A stretch of DNA of 64,000 nucleotides from Motiliproteus sp048265065 (GTDB lineage: Bacteria; Pseudomonadota; Gammaproteobacteria; Pseudomonadales; Balneatricaceae): contig JBLXCH010000004.1 in NCBI GenBank assembly GCA_048265065.1, positions 14,674-78,673 on the forward strand, written 5' to 3'. This document shows, piece by piece, positions 24,255 through 32,696 of this stretch; the first letter of the stretch is position 1; each line of letters opens with the position of its first letter. Position numbers and translations under genes: made by a program. The notes under the pieces were generated by a model that had not been told where the DNA came from, made no database searches, and was given only the letters and a program-made list of their open reading frames with translations.

Positions 24255-25295
24255 ATGAAACGCATATTAGCCTTAGCGCTTGCTCTTTCCTTTAGCTCCC
24301 TTTCTCATGCTGGCGACAGTTTTAAAGTTTGTTGGTCTATTTATGTCGGTTGGATGCCGTGGGCCTATGGTGCCGAACAAGGCATCGTTAAGAAATGGGG
24401 CGATAAGTACGGTATCGACATTGAAGTCGTACAAATCAACGATTACATCGAATCGATCAATCAATATTCTGCAGGCGAATTTGCTGCTTGCACGATGACT
24501 AATATGGATGCGTTAACTATTCCTGCGGCTGGGGGTGTAGATAGTACTGCATTGGTCGTTGGTGATTTTTCCAATGGTAACGATGGCGTTGTTCTTAAAG
24601 GTAAAAGCTCGTTGGCAGACATCAAAGGCCAAAACGTTAACTTGGTGGAGTTGAGTGTTTCCCATTATTTGTTAGCTCGCGGTTTAGAAACTGTTGGTCT
24701 GTCTGAGAAAGATCTAACCGTAGTTAATACATCCGATGCTGACATGGTAGCCGTTTATGGTACGGATGATGTGACGGCGGTTTCAACGTGGAATCCATTG
24801 CTTAGCGAAATCGAGTCAATGCCTAACAGCACTAAGGTGTTTGATTCTTCACAAATTCCCGGTGAGATTATCGACTTACTCGTTATTAACACCAAAACCC
24901 TCGAAGAAAACCCTGATCTTGGTAAAGCTCTTGTCGGCGCATGGTATGAGATTATGGGCTTGATGGGTGGTACGGATGAAGCTGCGACTGCTGCGAAAAC
25001 CTACATGGCGGAAGCCTCAGGCACTGATCTTGCTGGTTATGAAGCACAGCTTGCCAGTACAGAAATGTTTTATACCCCAGCAGAAGCATTAGCACTGACT
25101 AATAGCAAAGACCTGCTAACCACTATGGAAAATGTCGCTAAGTTCTCGTTCAAACATGGTTTGTTAGGTGACGGCGCACCGGATGCAGGTTTCATTGGGA
25201 TTGAAATGCCATCGGGTACTTTCGGTGACGTGAGCAATATCAAACTTCGTTTTGATCCGACTTATATGCAGTTAGCTGAAGACGGCGCGCTCTAA
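24255..25295 (+). CDS. NitT/TauT-type ABC transporter substrate-binding protein, probable guanidine uptake
   Basis: This is a 346-residue periplasmic binding protein. A signal peptide (MKRILALALALSFSS, cleaved near SHAG) is followed by the two-lobed NMT1/SsuA-like fold, with YVGWMPWAYGAEQGIVKKWG at the start. It is the first gene behind the guanidine riboswitch, so guanidine or a derivative is the likely substrate. This is inferred from context, since the family also binds taurine, nitrate and pyrimidine precursors. GAGAGG before the ATG is the ribosome site that the leader may hide. Confidence 0.85.
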   Translation: MKRILALALALSFSSLSHAGDSFKVCWSIYVGWMPWAYGAEQGIVKKWGDKYGIDIEVVQINDYIESINQYSAGEFAACTMTNMDALTIPAAGGVDSTALVVGDFSNGNDGVVLKGKSSLADIKGQNVNLVELSVSHYLLARGLETVGLSEKDLTVVNTSDADMVAVYGTDDVTAVSTWNPLLSEIESMPNSTKVFDSSQIPGEIIDLLVINTKTLEENPDLGKALVGAWYEIMGLMGGTDEAATAAKTYMAEASGTDLAGYEAQLASTEMFYTPAEALALTNSKDLLTTMENVAKFSFKHGLLGDGAPDAGFIGIEMPSGTFGDVSNIKLRFDPTYMQLAEDGAL

Positions 25296-25366
25296 GGTTA
25301 ATTCAATCAGTAGATTGAGTTGATGCTCTGCGCATCATTTTCAAACAGACTATAGAGAAGGCGCTG

Positions 25367-26188
25367 ATGACAAAGTTGATCAATCGCGTACCGAGCCGGT
25401 CCACCGCGTGGTTTTTAGGATTATTACCTTTTGTGCTACTGATCGTTTTATATATGGTCGGTTCCGATGCTCGCCTTGAGGTAAATCCTAACGACAAACT
25501 GTTGCCGAGCTTTAGCCAAATTGCGGCAGGCTGGGAACGTATGGCGCTTATCCCTAGCAAGCGCACCGGTGATTATCCGTTTTGGCAAGATACTGCCAGC
25601 AGCTTGAGCCGGTTAGGCATGGGGGTGCTGATTGCCGCTGTAGTCGGACTGTTGCTCGGCATGGTTACGGGTGCATTGCCACTTTTCTCAGCGTCACTTT
25701 CACCGTTGCTCACGGTGGTTTCGTTAATTCCCCCATTGGCTGTATTGCCAGTCTTGTTCATCGTCTTCGGTTTAGGTGAGTTATCAAAAGTGATGTTAAT
25801 TGCGATTGGTATCACGCCTTTTATTGCCCGTGATATTCAGCGACGGACGGCAGAAATTCCTCCTGAACAGCTCGTTAAAGCACAAACTTTAGGGGCAAAC
25901 ACCTCGCAAATAATGATCCGCGTGTTATTGCCGCAGGTTATGCCAAAACTGATTGATGCGGTGCGGCTTTCCCTCGGTGCGGGCTGGCTGTTTTTGATTG
26001 CTGCCGAAGCGGTCGCTGCCACGGATGGTCTGGGTTATCGCATCTTTTTAGTCAGACGTTATATGGCCATGGATGTCATTCTGCCTTATGTGTGCTGGAT
26101 TACATTGCTGGCTTTTATCATTGATTTTAGTTTGCGGATCACCAGTAAAAAGCTGTTTCCATGGCATGCGCAAGGAGGTAAAGGATGA
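25367..26188 (+). CDS. ABC transporter permease (NitT/TauT type)
   Basis: This is a 273-residue inner-membrane permease with about six helices. The cytoplasmic coupling motif of the family is visible around residues 165-185, with IPPEQLVKAQTLGANTSQI followed by VLLPQVMPKLIDAVRLSLG. It shares ATGA with the start of the ATPase gene, so the two are coupled. Together with the binding protein and ATPase it forms one importer under riboswitch control. Confidence 0.9.
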   Translation: MTKLINRVPSRSTAWFLGLLPFVLLIVLYMVGSDARLEVNPNDKLLPSFSQIAAGWERMALIPSKRTGDYPFWQDTASSLSRLGMGVLIAAVVGLLLGMVTGALPLFSASLSPLLTVVSLIPPLAVLPVLFIVFGLGELSKVMLIAIGITPFIARDIQRRTAEIPPEQLVKAQTLGANTSQIMIRVLLPQVMPKLIDAVRLSLGAGWLFLIAAEAVAATDGLGYRIFLVRRYMAMDVILPYVCWITLLAFIIDFSLRITSKKLFPWHAQGGKG

Positions 26189-27009
26189 ACGAGCTATCAC
26201 CTTTAAACCAAAACTGCGATTCACCTGAGCCAATGATTCAAGTGAATAACGTCTGGAAACAATACGGCGATAACGTAATTTTAGAGCGTATGAACCTCAC
26301 GGTGAATGAGGGTGAGTTCGTCACCTTAGTGGGTACCTCCGGTTGCGGTAAAAGCACTTTTCTTAACATGCTCTTGGGCACGGTTAACCCGTCCAAAGGC
26401 GAGATCCTCTTGGACGGAAAGCCCATACCGGATGAACCAGGTCCTGACCGTGGCATCGTGTTTCAGCAGTATTCTGTGTTCCCGCACATGACCGTTCTGG
26501 AGAATGTCATGGCAACGCGGGGTTTTGAACGTAAGGGGCTCACTGGGTACCTCTTCGGCAATGCGAAAAAAACCGCACGAGAAGAAGCAACAGCAATGTT
26601 GGATCAAGTGGGGTTAAGTCATGCCTTGGATAAATTTCCTGATGAACTTTCTGGTGGTATGCGCCAACGCTTAGCGATTGCGCAGGCGCTACTGGGTAAA
26701 CCGAGAATTTTATTATTGGATGAACCATTCGGTGCGCTTGATCCGGGTATTCGTGCAGACATGCACGATCTAGTGTTGACGCTTTGGAAGGAGCACAAAC
26801 TCACCGTTTTTATGGTCACCCATGACTTAAAAGAAGGTTTCTATTTGGGCACGCGGCTTTGGGTATTCGACAAGCTACGCCATGACCCACAAGCACCACA
26901 ACGTTATGGTGCTGGCATTACTTATGATCTTTCTGTTGGGCAGATGGATCAATCCATTTATCACGATATTGATGACAGGCTCAGACCCGTTCCGGAGCCG
27001 TCTGTTTAA
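26185..27009 (+). CDS. ABC transporter ATP-binding protein (NitT/TauT type)
   Basis: This 274-residue ATPase powers the importer. Walker A is GTSGCGKSTFLNM near residue 54. The Q-loop is FQQYSVFP near 96, the signature LSGGMRQRLAIAQ near 155, Walker B ILLLDEPFGALD near 176, and the switch histidine lies in VTHDLKEG near 211. It begins inside the permease stop (ATGA). It has the usual length and nothing is unusual in the motifs. Confidence 0.93.
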   Translation: MNELSPLNQNCDSPEPMIQVNNVWKQYGDNVILERMNLTVNEGEFVTLVGTSGCGKSTFLNMLLGTVNPSKGEILLDGKPIPDEPGPDRGIVFQQYSVFPHMTVLENVMATRGFERKGLTGYLFGNAKKTAREEATAMLDQVGLSHALDKFPDELSGGMRQRLAIAQALLGKPRILLLDEPFGALDPGIRADMHDLVLTLWKEHKLTVFMVTHDLKEGFYLGTRLWVFDKLRHDPQAPQRYGAGITYDLSVGQMDQSIYHDIDDRLRPVPEPSV

Positions 27010-27026
27010 TTTTTATGGAGTCACTT

Positions 27027-27755
27027 ATGAGTGAGTATATCCGTTCAATCGAGTATACGACTGAGATGAAATCAGGGTCTCATTGGTCGTTTATCGCACG
27101 TCGTGGCACAGTTTTACGCCTGACTGATGTTGATGGCGGTGCCAATGTAGGGATGTTGTTTTACAACCCGGAGAATTTGTTAGAGCGCTACAACGCGCCG
27201 GATACTTTGAAGTGCCAACATACCTTCAAGCTTACTAAGGGTAACTGTTTGTATTCTGATATGGGGCGTGTGTTCGCTTCTATTGTTGAAGACAGTTTAG
27301 GTTGGCACGAGAGTGCAGCGGGTAACTCTCATGCTTCTCATGTTGAGGCCAAGTGGGGCAAGCGCGATTATCAAAAAGACAGTAATAACTGGAAGCAAAA
27401 CGGTCATGATTCTTTCCTTGTTGAGCTTGCAAAGTACGGCCTTGGTGCGGCGGACTTAGCGGCTAATTTAAACCTTTTCAGTAAAGTCTGTGTCGGCGAT
27501 GACGGCAGTATGTCGTTGGATTCAGGCGCTAGCAAAAAGGGTGCTCATGTCGTGCTTAGGTTTGAAATGGATACCTTGGTGTTGATGCATACCTGTCCAC
27601 ATCCCTTGGATCAGTCTGAGCATTATCCCGAAAAAACAATTCAGCTTGAACTTGGTGTTGCAGAAACCGTGAAAGACGATGATTACTGCAAAAATTATCG
27701 TCCAGAAAATGGCCGTGGCTTTGCCAATAACGCGCTCTACCACATTGGCTTATAG
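27027..27755 (+). CDS. Urea-carboxylase-associated protein 1 (DUF1989), carboxyguanidine deiminase subunit
   Basis: This is a 242-residue DUF1989 protein. It carries LTDVDGGANVGMLFYNPENLLERYNAPDTLK near residues 34-64 and a cysteine/histidine pair in MHTCPHPLD near 192. In characterised guanidine operons the two DUF1989 proteins form the deiminase that converts carboxyguanidine to allophanate. The ATG at 27027 is chosen because TGGAG lies 6 bases upstream; the frame is open to 27015. The partner follows after 8-11 bp. Confidence 0.87.
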   Translation: MSEYIRSIEYTTEMKSGSHWSFIARRGTVLRLTDVDGGANVGMLFYNPENLLERYNAPDTLKCQHTFKLTKGNCLYSDMGRVFASIVEDSLGWHESAAGNSHASHVEAKWGKRDYQKDSNNWKQNGHDSFLVELAKYGLGAADLAANLNLFSKVCVGDDGSMSLDSGASKKGAHVVLRFEMDTLVLMHTCPHPLDQSEHYPEKTIQLELGVAETVKDDDYCKNYRPENGRGFANNALYHIGL

Positions 27756-27766
27756 GAGTTTACGTG

Positions 27767-28408
27767 ATGTTAAAAGAATCTATGTTAGTTCCAGAAAACG
27801 CAGTGAGTAGCACCGTTGTGGGTGCTGGCGATTATTATATTGGCTTGCTGAAAGCGGGCGAGACATTCCGCATTTTAGACATGGAAGGTAACCAAGCGGC
27901 AGACACACTGTTCTTTAATGCCGCCAACCCTGCTGAGCGCTATAGCGCTTCGGATACCATTCGAGAGCAGGGGAATATCTATCTCACCGCAGGATCTGAA
28001 CTGCGTTCGAACGAGAATAACGTCATGCTAGAGATTGTTGCGGATACTTGCGGCCGTCATGACACCATTGGAGGCGCGTGTGCTACTGAAAGTAATACCG
28101 TGCGTTACGATCTAGAAAAACGCTGTATGCACGCTTGTCGTGATAGTTGGATGCTTGCCATCGAGGAGCACCCAGAGTTTGGCATCAAAAAGCGTGATAT
28201 TGCTCACAACATTAACTTTTTCATGAATGTTCCAGTCACTGAAGTAGGCGGCTTGACCTTCGAGGACGGGATTTCTGCGCCAGGTAAATACGTGGAATTT
28301 AAAGCTGTAATGGGTGTGGTGGTGTTGATTTCTAACTGCCCGCAGCTGAACAATCCTTGTAATGGCTATAATCCTACGCCGATTGAATGCCTGGTGTGGG
28401 CCGCGTAA
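27767..28408 (+). CDS. Urea-carboxylase-associated protein 2 (DUF1989), carboxyguanidine deiminase subunit
   Basis: This is the second DUF1989 subunit, 213 residues. Its ILDMEGNQAADTLFFN and ERYSASDTIREQGNIYLT parallel the same region of the first protein, so the two are paralogues. Conserved CMHACRDSW near 124 and SNCPQLNNPCNG near 195 supply candidate metal ligands. AGGAG precedes the ATG at 27767 by 8 bases; a GTG at 27764 is an alternative. It acts with the first subunit on the product of the carboxylase encoded next. Confidence 0.87.
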   Translation: MLKESMLVPENAVSSTVVGAGDYYIGLLKAGETFRILDMEGNQAADTLFFNAANPAERYSASDTIREQGNIYLTAGSELRSNENNVMLEIVADTCGRHDTIGGACATESNTVRYDLEKRCMHACRDSWMLAIEEHPEFGIKKRDIAHNINFFMNVPVTEVGGLTFEDGISAPGKYVEFKAVMGVVVLISNCPQLNNPCNGYNPTPIECLVWAA

Positions 28409-28450
28409 TAGTCACGTTTCTATGACCTGCACTTTAAAGCAAAGCAACCT

Positions 28451-28466
28451 CAGTGGACGACCACTG
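28451..28466 (+). other. Hairpin in the gap before the carboxylase gene
   Basis: CAGTGG and CCACTG form a 6-bp stem with the loop ACGA in the 88-bp gap between the deiminase and carboxylase genes. No T-run follows. It may protect or process the mRNA, or it may have no role. Confidence 0.35.
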
Positions 28467-28496
28467 TTGTATCCATCATTGGGACGGCCCGAATAG

Positions 28497-31400
28497 GTGA
28501 GTATGTTCTCCAAGGTATTAATTGCAAACAGGGGTGCCATAGCCACACGGATTATCCGCACGTTAAAAGCAATGAACATTACCGCGGTAGCGGTTTATGC
28601 GCAAAGTGATGCCGATAGTTTGCATGTCGCTCACGCCGATGAAGCCTTTTTGTTAGGTGAAGGCCCTGCTGCGAGCACGTATCTAAACGTGGATAAAATC
28701 ATCGCTATCGCTAAACAATCGGGTGCGGGTGCTATCCATCCGGGCTATGGCTTCCTTAGTGAAAATGCGGATTTTGTTCGACGTTGTGAGGCCGAAGGGA
28801 TAGCCTTTATTGGCCCTACGGCCGAGCAAATGGAGCTGTTTGGCTTAAAGCATAAAGCCCGAGAACTCGCAGCATTAGCGAACGTGCCTTTAACGCCGGG
28901 TACGGAATTGTTGTCCAGTTTGGATGAAGCGCTAAAAGAAGCTAATTCTATTGGTTATCCTGTGATGCTTAAAAGCACTGCAGGTGGTGGCGGTATTGGC
29001 ATGCAATTGTGCCAAAGCCAAGCTGAATTGGAAGGTGCGTTCGATTCCGTTAAGCGCTTAGGGGCGAATAATTTTGCGGATGATAGCGTTTTTCTCGAAA
29101 AGTTCGTGGCTCGTGCTCGACATATCGAAGTACAAGTTTTTGGTGATGGTAAGGGTACTGCGATTGCCATTGGTGAGCGAGATTGCTCAAGTCAGCGGCG
29201 TAATCAAAAAGTGGTTGAGGAGTGTCCTGCACCGCATTTAACTGCTGCCGTTCGTCAACAGCTCCATCAAACCGCAGAAGCCTTACTGTCTTCGGTTAAG
29301 TATCGCAATGCCGGTACTGTTGAGTTTATCTATGATGCCGATTCAGGCGAGTTTTACTTTTTAGAGGTGAATACGCGCCTGCAAGTTGAGCACGGCGTGA
29401 CAGAAGCCGTTTATGGTGTCGACTTGGTGCAATGGATGGTTGAGCTAGCCGCTGGAAAAACCGTTGATCTTGTTGGCGAACAAAAGCAATTCTCGCCCGT
29501 TGGTCATGCGGTACAAGTGCGTATTTATGCGGAAGATCCTTATCGTGATTTCCAGCCTAGCGCCGGGTTGCTAACGGAGGTGTTTTTCCCAACGGGTAAT
29601 GATATTCGGATTGATCACTGGATTAGTTCGGGCATTGAAATTCCACCATTCTTTGATCCTATGCTTGCCAAGGTGATCGTGAAAGGTAAAGACCGCAGTG
29701 AAGCCTTTACCAAACTGCAATCGACACTTGATGACATTCGACTTTACGGTAGTGAAAGTAATCTGAGTTACCTGCAAGCGCTAACGCGTGATGCTGTGCT
29801 CTTAAGTGGGCAAGTTACCACGCGTTATTTGAATGATTTTAGTTTTACACCTTCACGGATTGATGTGATTCAAGGCGGTACTCAGACGACGATCCAAGAT
29901 TATCCGGCACGAACCGGTTACTGGGATGTGGGTGTCCCTCCATCAGGCCCGTTCGATAATTACTCGTTCCGTTTAGCGAATCGATTATTGAATAACGACG
30001 TCCATGCCGCAGGTCTAGAAATTACCATGCAAGGGCCGACATTGCGGTTCACAACGGCAACGCAAATTGTCCTTGCGGGTGCGGCAATTGAGGCGAAATT
30101 AGATGATCAGCCGGTTGATCACTGGCAGGTAATCAATGTAGCAGCAGGGCAGACATTACGTTTGGGGCGGATAACAGAGTCTGGTGTTCGTTCCTATCTT
30201 TGCGTGCTTGGAGGCATCCAATGTCCTGAGTATTTAGGTTCTCGTTCTACGTTCACCTTGGGTCAGTTTGGTGGTCATAATGGTCGTGCGCTCTGTGCTG
30301 GTGATGTACTTAAAATAAAACCTGAGTTACCAACAGTGACAGCTGCTCGCTTATCTACAGATTTGCTTCCCCGTATAGAAAATACGTGGCAACTCCGAGT
30401 GGTTTATGGTCCTCATGGTGCACCTGACTTTTTCACCGATGATGATGTCACGATGTTCTTCTCCCACGAATGGGAAGTGCATTACAACTCCAGCCGCACG
30501 GGTATACGCCTGATTGGCCCCAAGCCTGAATGGGCGCGGGAAAACGGCGGTGAAGCGGGACTACATCCTTCTAACATACATGATAATGCCTATGCGTTTG
30601 GTACGGTGGATTTCACCGGCGATATGCCGGTTATTTTGGGGCCAGACGGACCATCGTTAGGTGGATTTGTTTGTCCTGCGACGGTGATCCATGCGGATCT
30701 ATGGAAGCTTGGCCAGTTACGTGCCGGTGATAAAATACAGTTTGTTCCCGTGAGCGTTGAAGATGCAGTCTTATTAGAAAGCGCACAGCATCAACGAGTC
30801 AGTGCGCTTGAATTTGTTACCCATGATTGCAGCCAAGCAGAACTCACCTCGCCGATTATTGAAACCCTTGATGCGGCTGAGTTTGGCGTTGATGTAGTTT
30901 ATCGTGCCGCCGGCGACCACTTTCTTTTGGTGGAGTACGGCGAGCAGGTGTTGAATATCGCCTTACGTTTTCGTGCTCATGCGCTCATGCAGTGGTTGCA
31001 GCAAAACCCGATTGTGGGTTTGCAAGAACTCACGCCAGGTATTCGTTCACTACAAGTTCATTATGATAGTCAAATGATTAGCTGTCGTGCGTTGGTCGAC
31101 CGTCTGAAAATGGCCGAGCAAATTTTGTTAAGCCAGCTTCAAGATCTTCAAGTACCTTCGCGAATTGTGCATATTCCGTTGTCGTGGGATGACGAAGCTT
31201 GTCAGCTGGCGATTGATAAATATGACCAATCCGTACGTAAAAACGCGCCTTGGTGTCCTAGCAACCTGGAATTTATTCGTCGTATTAATGGCTTGGACAG
31301 CATCGATGATGTGAAGGAGATTGTTTTCGGCGCATCATACTTGGTGATGGGGCTAGGTGATGTTTACCTCGGTGCTCCCGTGGCTACACCTGTAGATCCT

Positions 31401-32099
31401 CGCCACCGCTTAGTGACGACGAAATACAATCCTGCGCGCACATGGACGGCGGAAAACTCCGTTGGCATTGGCGGCTCTTACCTTTGTGTCTACGGCATGG
31501 AAGGGCCGGGGGGCTATCAGTTTGTCGGCCGTACATTACAAATGTGGAATCGCTATTCGCAAACGGCTGAATTCGAAAAACCGTGGCTGTTACGTTTCTT
31601 TGATCAAATTCGTTTTTATGAAGTGAGTAACGAAGAATTAACGGAAATTCGTAGCAACTTCCCTCAAGGCCGTTATCCATTAAAAATCGAAGAAAGTCAC
31701 TTCTCGTTGTCAGAATACCAAAACTTCATTGAGGAGAATCTTGATGATATTAATGGCTTCCGTACAGCGCGTGAAAATGCCTTCGCTGCTGAATTAGCGG
31801 ATTGGCATGCTACGGGTCAATTTAAGTATGAAGTGGTGGAAGAAGAACAGGAGCAGTCAGAGGTTAGCTGGCCGAAAGAAAGTCAGGTGATCGATAGTCC
31901 GGTCTCTGGCAGTGTCTGGCAAACTGAGGTGACAGTAGGGCAGCAAGTTAAAGCAGGGGAGTGCTTGATGATATTAGAATCCATGAAAATGGAGGTGCCG
32001 GTCTTCGCCTTAGCCGACGGTACGGTTAGTCATGTATTGTTGACTAGTGGGCAGCGAGTCAGCGCCGGTCAAGCTTTAGTGGTGATTGAAGAGATATAG
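28497..32099 (+). CDS. Guanidine carboxylase (urea carboxylase family, biotin-dependent)
   Basis: This is a 1200-residue multidomain enzyme. The biotin carboxylase is at about 1-450 (ATP-grasp loop KSTAGGGGIGMQL, then FLEVNTRLQVEHGVTE). A KipA/AHS2-type domain begins near 454 (IDVIQGGTQTTIQDYPART) and a KipI/AHS1-type domain near 798. The C-terminal biotinyl domain has LESMKMEVPV, with the biotin lysine near 1163. The family carboxylates urea or guanidine. The guanidine riboswitch and the deiminase pair upstream point to guanidine. The start is GTG at 28497; the ATG at 28503 is an alternative. No allophanate hydrolase domain or gene follows. Confidence 0.92.
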   Translation: MSMFSKVLIANRGAIATRIIRTLKAMNITAVAVYAQSDADSLHVAHADEAFLLGEGPAASTYLNVDKIIAIAKQSGAGAIHPGYGFLSENADFVRRCEAEGIAFIGPTAEQMELFGLKHKARELAALANVPLTPGTELLSSLDEALKEANSIGYPVMLKSTAGGGGIGMQLCQSQAELEGAFDSVKRLGANNFADDSVFLEKFVARARHIEVQVFGDGKGTAIAIGERDCSSQRRNQKVVEECPAPHLTAAVRQQLHQTAEALLSSVKYRNAGTVEFIYDADSGEFYFLEVNTRLQVEHGVTEAVYGVDLVQWMVELAAGKTVDLVGEQKQFSPVGHAVQVRIYAEDPYRDFQPSAGLLTEVFFPTGNDIRIDHWISSGIEIPPFFDPMLAKVIVKGKDRSEAFTKLQSTLDDIRLYGSESNLSYLQALTRDAVLLSGQVTTRYLNDFSFTPSRIDVIQGGTQTTIQDYPARTGYWDVGVPPSGPFDNYSFRLANRLLNNDVHAAGLEITMQGPTLRFTTATQIVLAGAAIEAKLDDQPVDHWQVINVAAGQTLRLGRITESGVRSYLCVLGGIQCPEYLGSRSTFTLGQFGGHNGRALCAGDVLKIKPELPTVTAARLSTDLLPRIENTWQLRVVYGPHGAPDFFTDDDVTMFFSHEWEVHYNSSRTGIRLIGPKPEWARENGGEAGLHPSNIHDNAYAFGTVDFTGDMPVILGPDGPSLGGFVCPATVIHADLWKLGQLRAGDKIQFVPVSVEDAVLLESAQHQRVSALEFVTHDCSQAELTSPIIETLDAAEFGVDVVYRAAGDHFLLVEYGEQVLNIALRFRAHALMQWLQQNPIVGLQELTPGIRSLQVHYDSQMISCRALVDRLKMAEQILLSQLQDLQVPSRIVHIPLSWDDEACQLAIDKYDQSVRKNAPWCPSNLEFIRRINGLDSIDDVKEIVFGASYLVMGLGDVYLGAPVATPVDPRHRLVTTKYNPARTWTAENSVGIGGSYLCVYGMEGPGGYQFVGRTLQMWNRYSQTAEFEKPWLLRFFDQIRFYEVSNEELTEIRSNFPQGRYPLKIEESHFSLSEYQNFIEENLDDINGFRTARENAFAAELADWHATGQFKYEVVEEEQEQSEVSWPKESQVIDSPVSGSVWQTEVTVGQQVKAGECLMILESMKMEVPVFALADGTVSHVLLTSGQRVSAGQALVVIEEI

Positions 32100-32129
32100 T
32101 ACAGGAGAAGTGTTGAGGAAGTGTTAACA

Positions 32130-32157
32130 AAAAAGCCAGCGTAAACGCTGGCTTTTT
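32130..32157. terminator. Terminator of the guanidine operon
   Basis: GCCAGCG and CGCTGGC form a 7-bp stem with loop TAAA, flanked by A and T runs, 31 bp after the carboxylase stop. It would also work on the minus strand, after the HopJ-family gene. Confidence 0.92.
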
Positions 32158-32197
32158 ATAGAGAGGGTACCGACAGGCGCAAGCGTAATTTGAGCGC

Positions 32198-32542
32198 TTA
32201 TTTTGGCGCTAGGGCAGCTCCTGAAAACTCAACTCCAGCCCAACCTTGCTGGATGAAATTACGAATATTTTGATGATCATCACCTTGAGGGTTTTGTAAC
32301 ACATCCACACGGTAGTAATCCCCAAAACACTGAAGAGCTTGGTCTTCAGTTAAATTATTCAATTTTGCAAATGCAAAAATTTTACATGAGCCGTTGTTCT
32401 GACCCGCTGCGTTTTGGGTATCACCATTGCTAAAAGCGGTTTCAGTAAAATCGTAATTGGCTTCAATTACGTCGATACAATCAGCAAAAGTAATAGACGT
32501 TGGATTGGTTTTTACGAGGTTAATAAAATCGCTCAGTGTCAT
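32198..32542 (-). CDS. HopJ type III effector family protein
   Basis: This is a 114-residue protein of the family named after the Pseudomonas effector HopJ, with FADCIDVIEANYDFTETAF and CKIFAFAKLNNLTEDQALQCFGDYYR. The family is widespread in bacteria without type III secretion, and no secretion genes are present here, so an effector role is unlikely. The ATG at 32542 matches the family start MTLSDF; the frame is open to 32602. Its real function is unknown. Confidence 0.85.
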   Translation of the reverse strand: MTLSDFINLVKTNPTSITFADCIDVIEANYDFTETAFSNGDTQNAAGQNNGSCKIFAFAKLNNLTEDQALQCFGDYYRVDVLQNPQGDDHQNIRNFIQQGWAGVEFSGAALAPK

Positions 32543-32646
32543 GGTGATCCTTAAAAAGATTGATAGCAATGTTGGGGGCAGTTGCTGAATAACTGTTGTC
32601 ATTAGGCGGGGAAGTGTACCCTGTCGTAGTTGAAATTTTAAGGCAT

Positions 32647-32670
32647 AAAAAAGGGAGTCAGCTGACTCCC
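32647..32670 (-). terminator. Terminator of the dienelactone-hydrolase-like gene
   Basis: GGGAGTCAGCTGACTCCC at 32653-32670 is an 18-base perfect palindrome, followed on the minus strand by six T, 27 bp after the stop of the gene. Confidence 0.9.
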
Positions 32671-32696
32671 GTTTGAAGGCTATAAAATGGGTGCAC

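Noticed and set aside
32198..32542. Type III effector suggested by the HopJ name
   Set aside because: The family is widespread in non-pathogens, and no secretion or chaperone genes are nearby.
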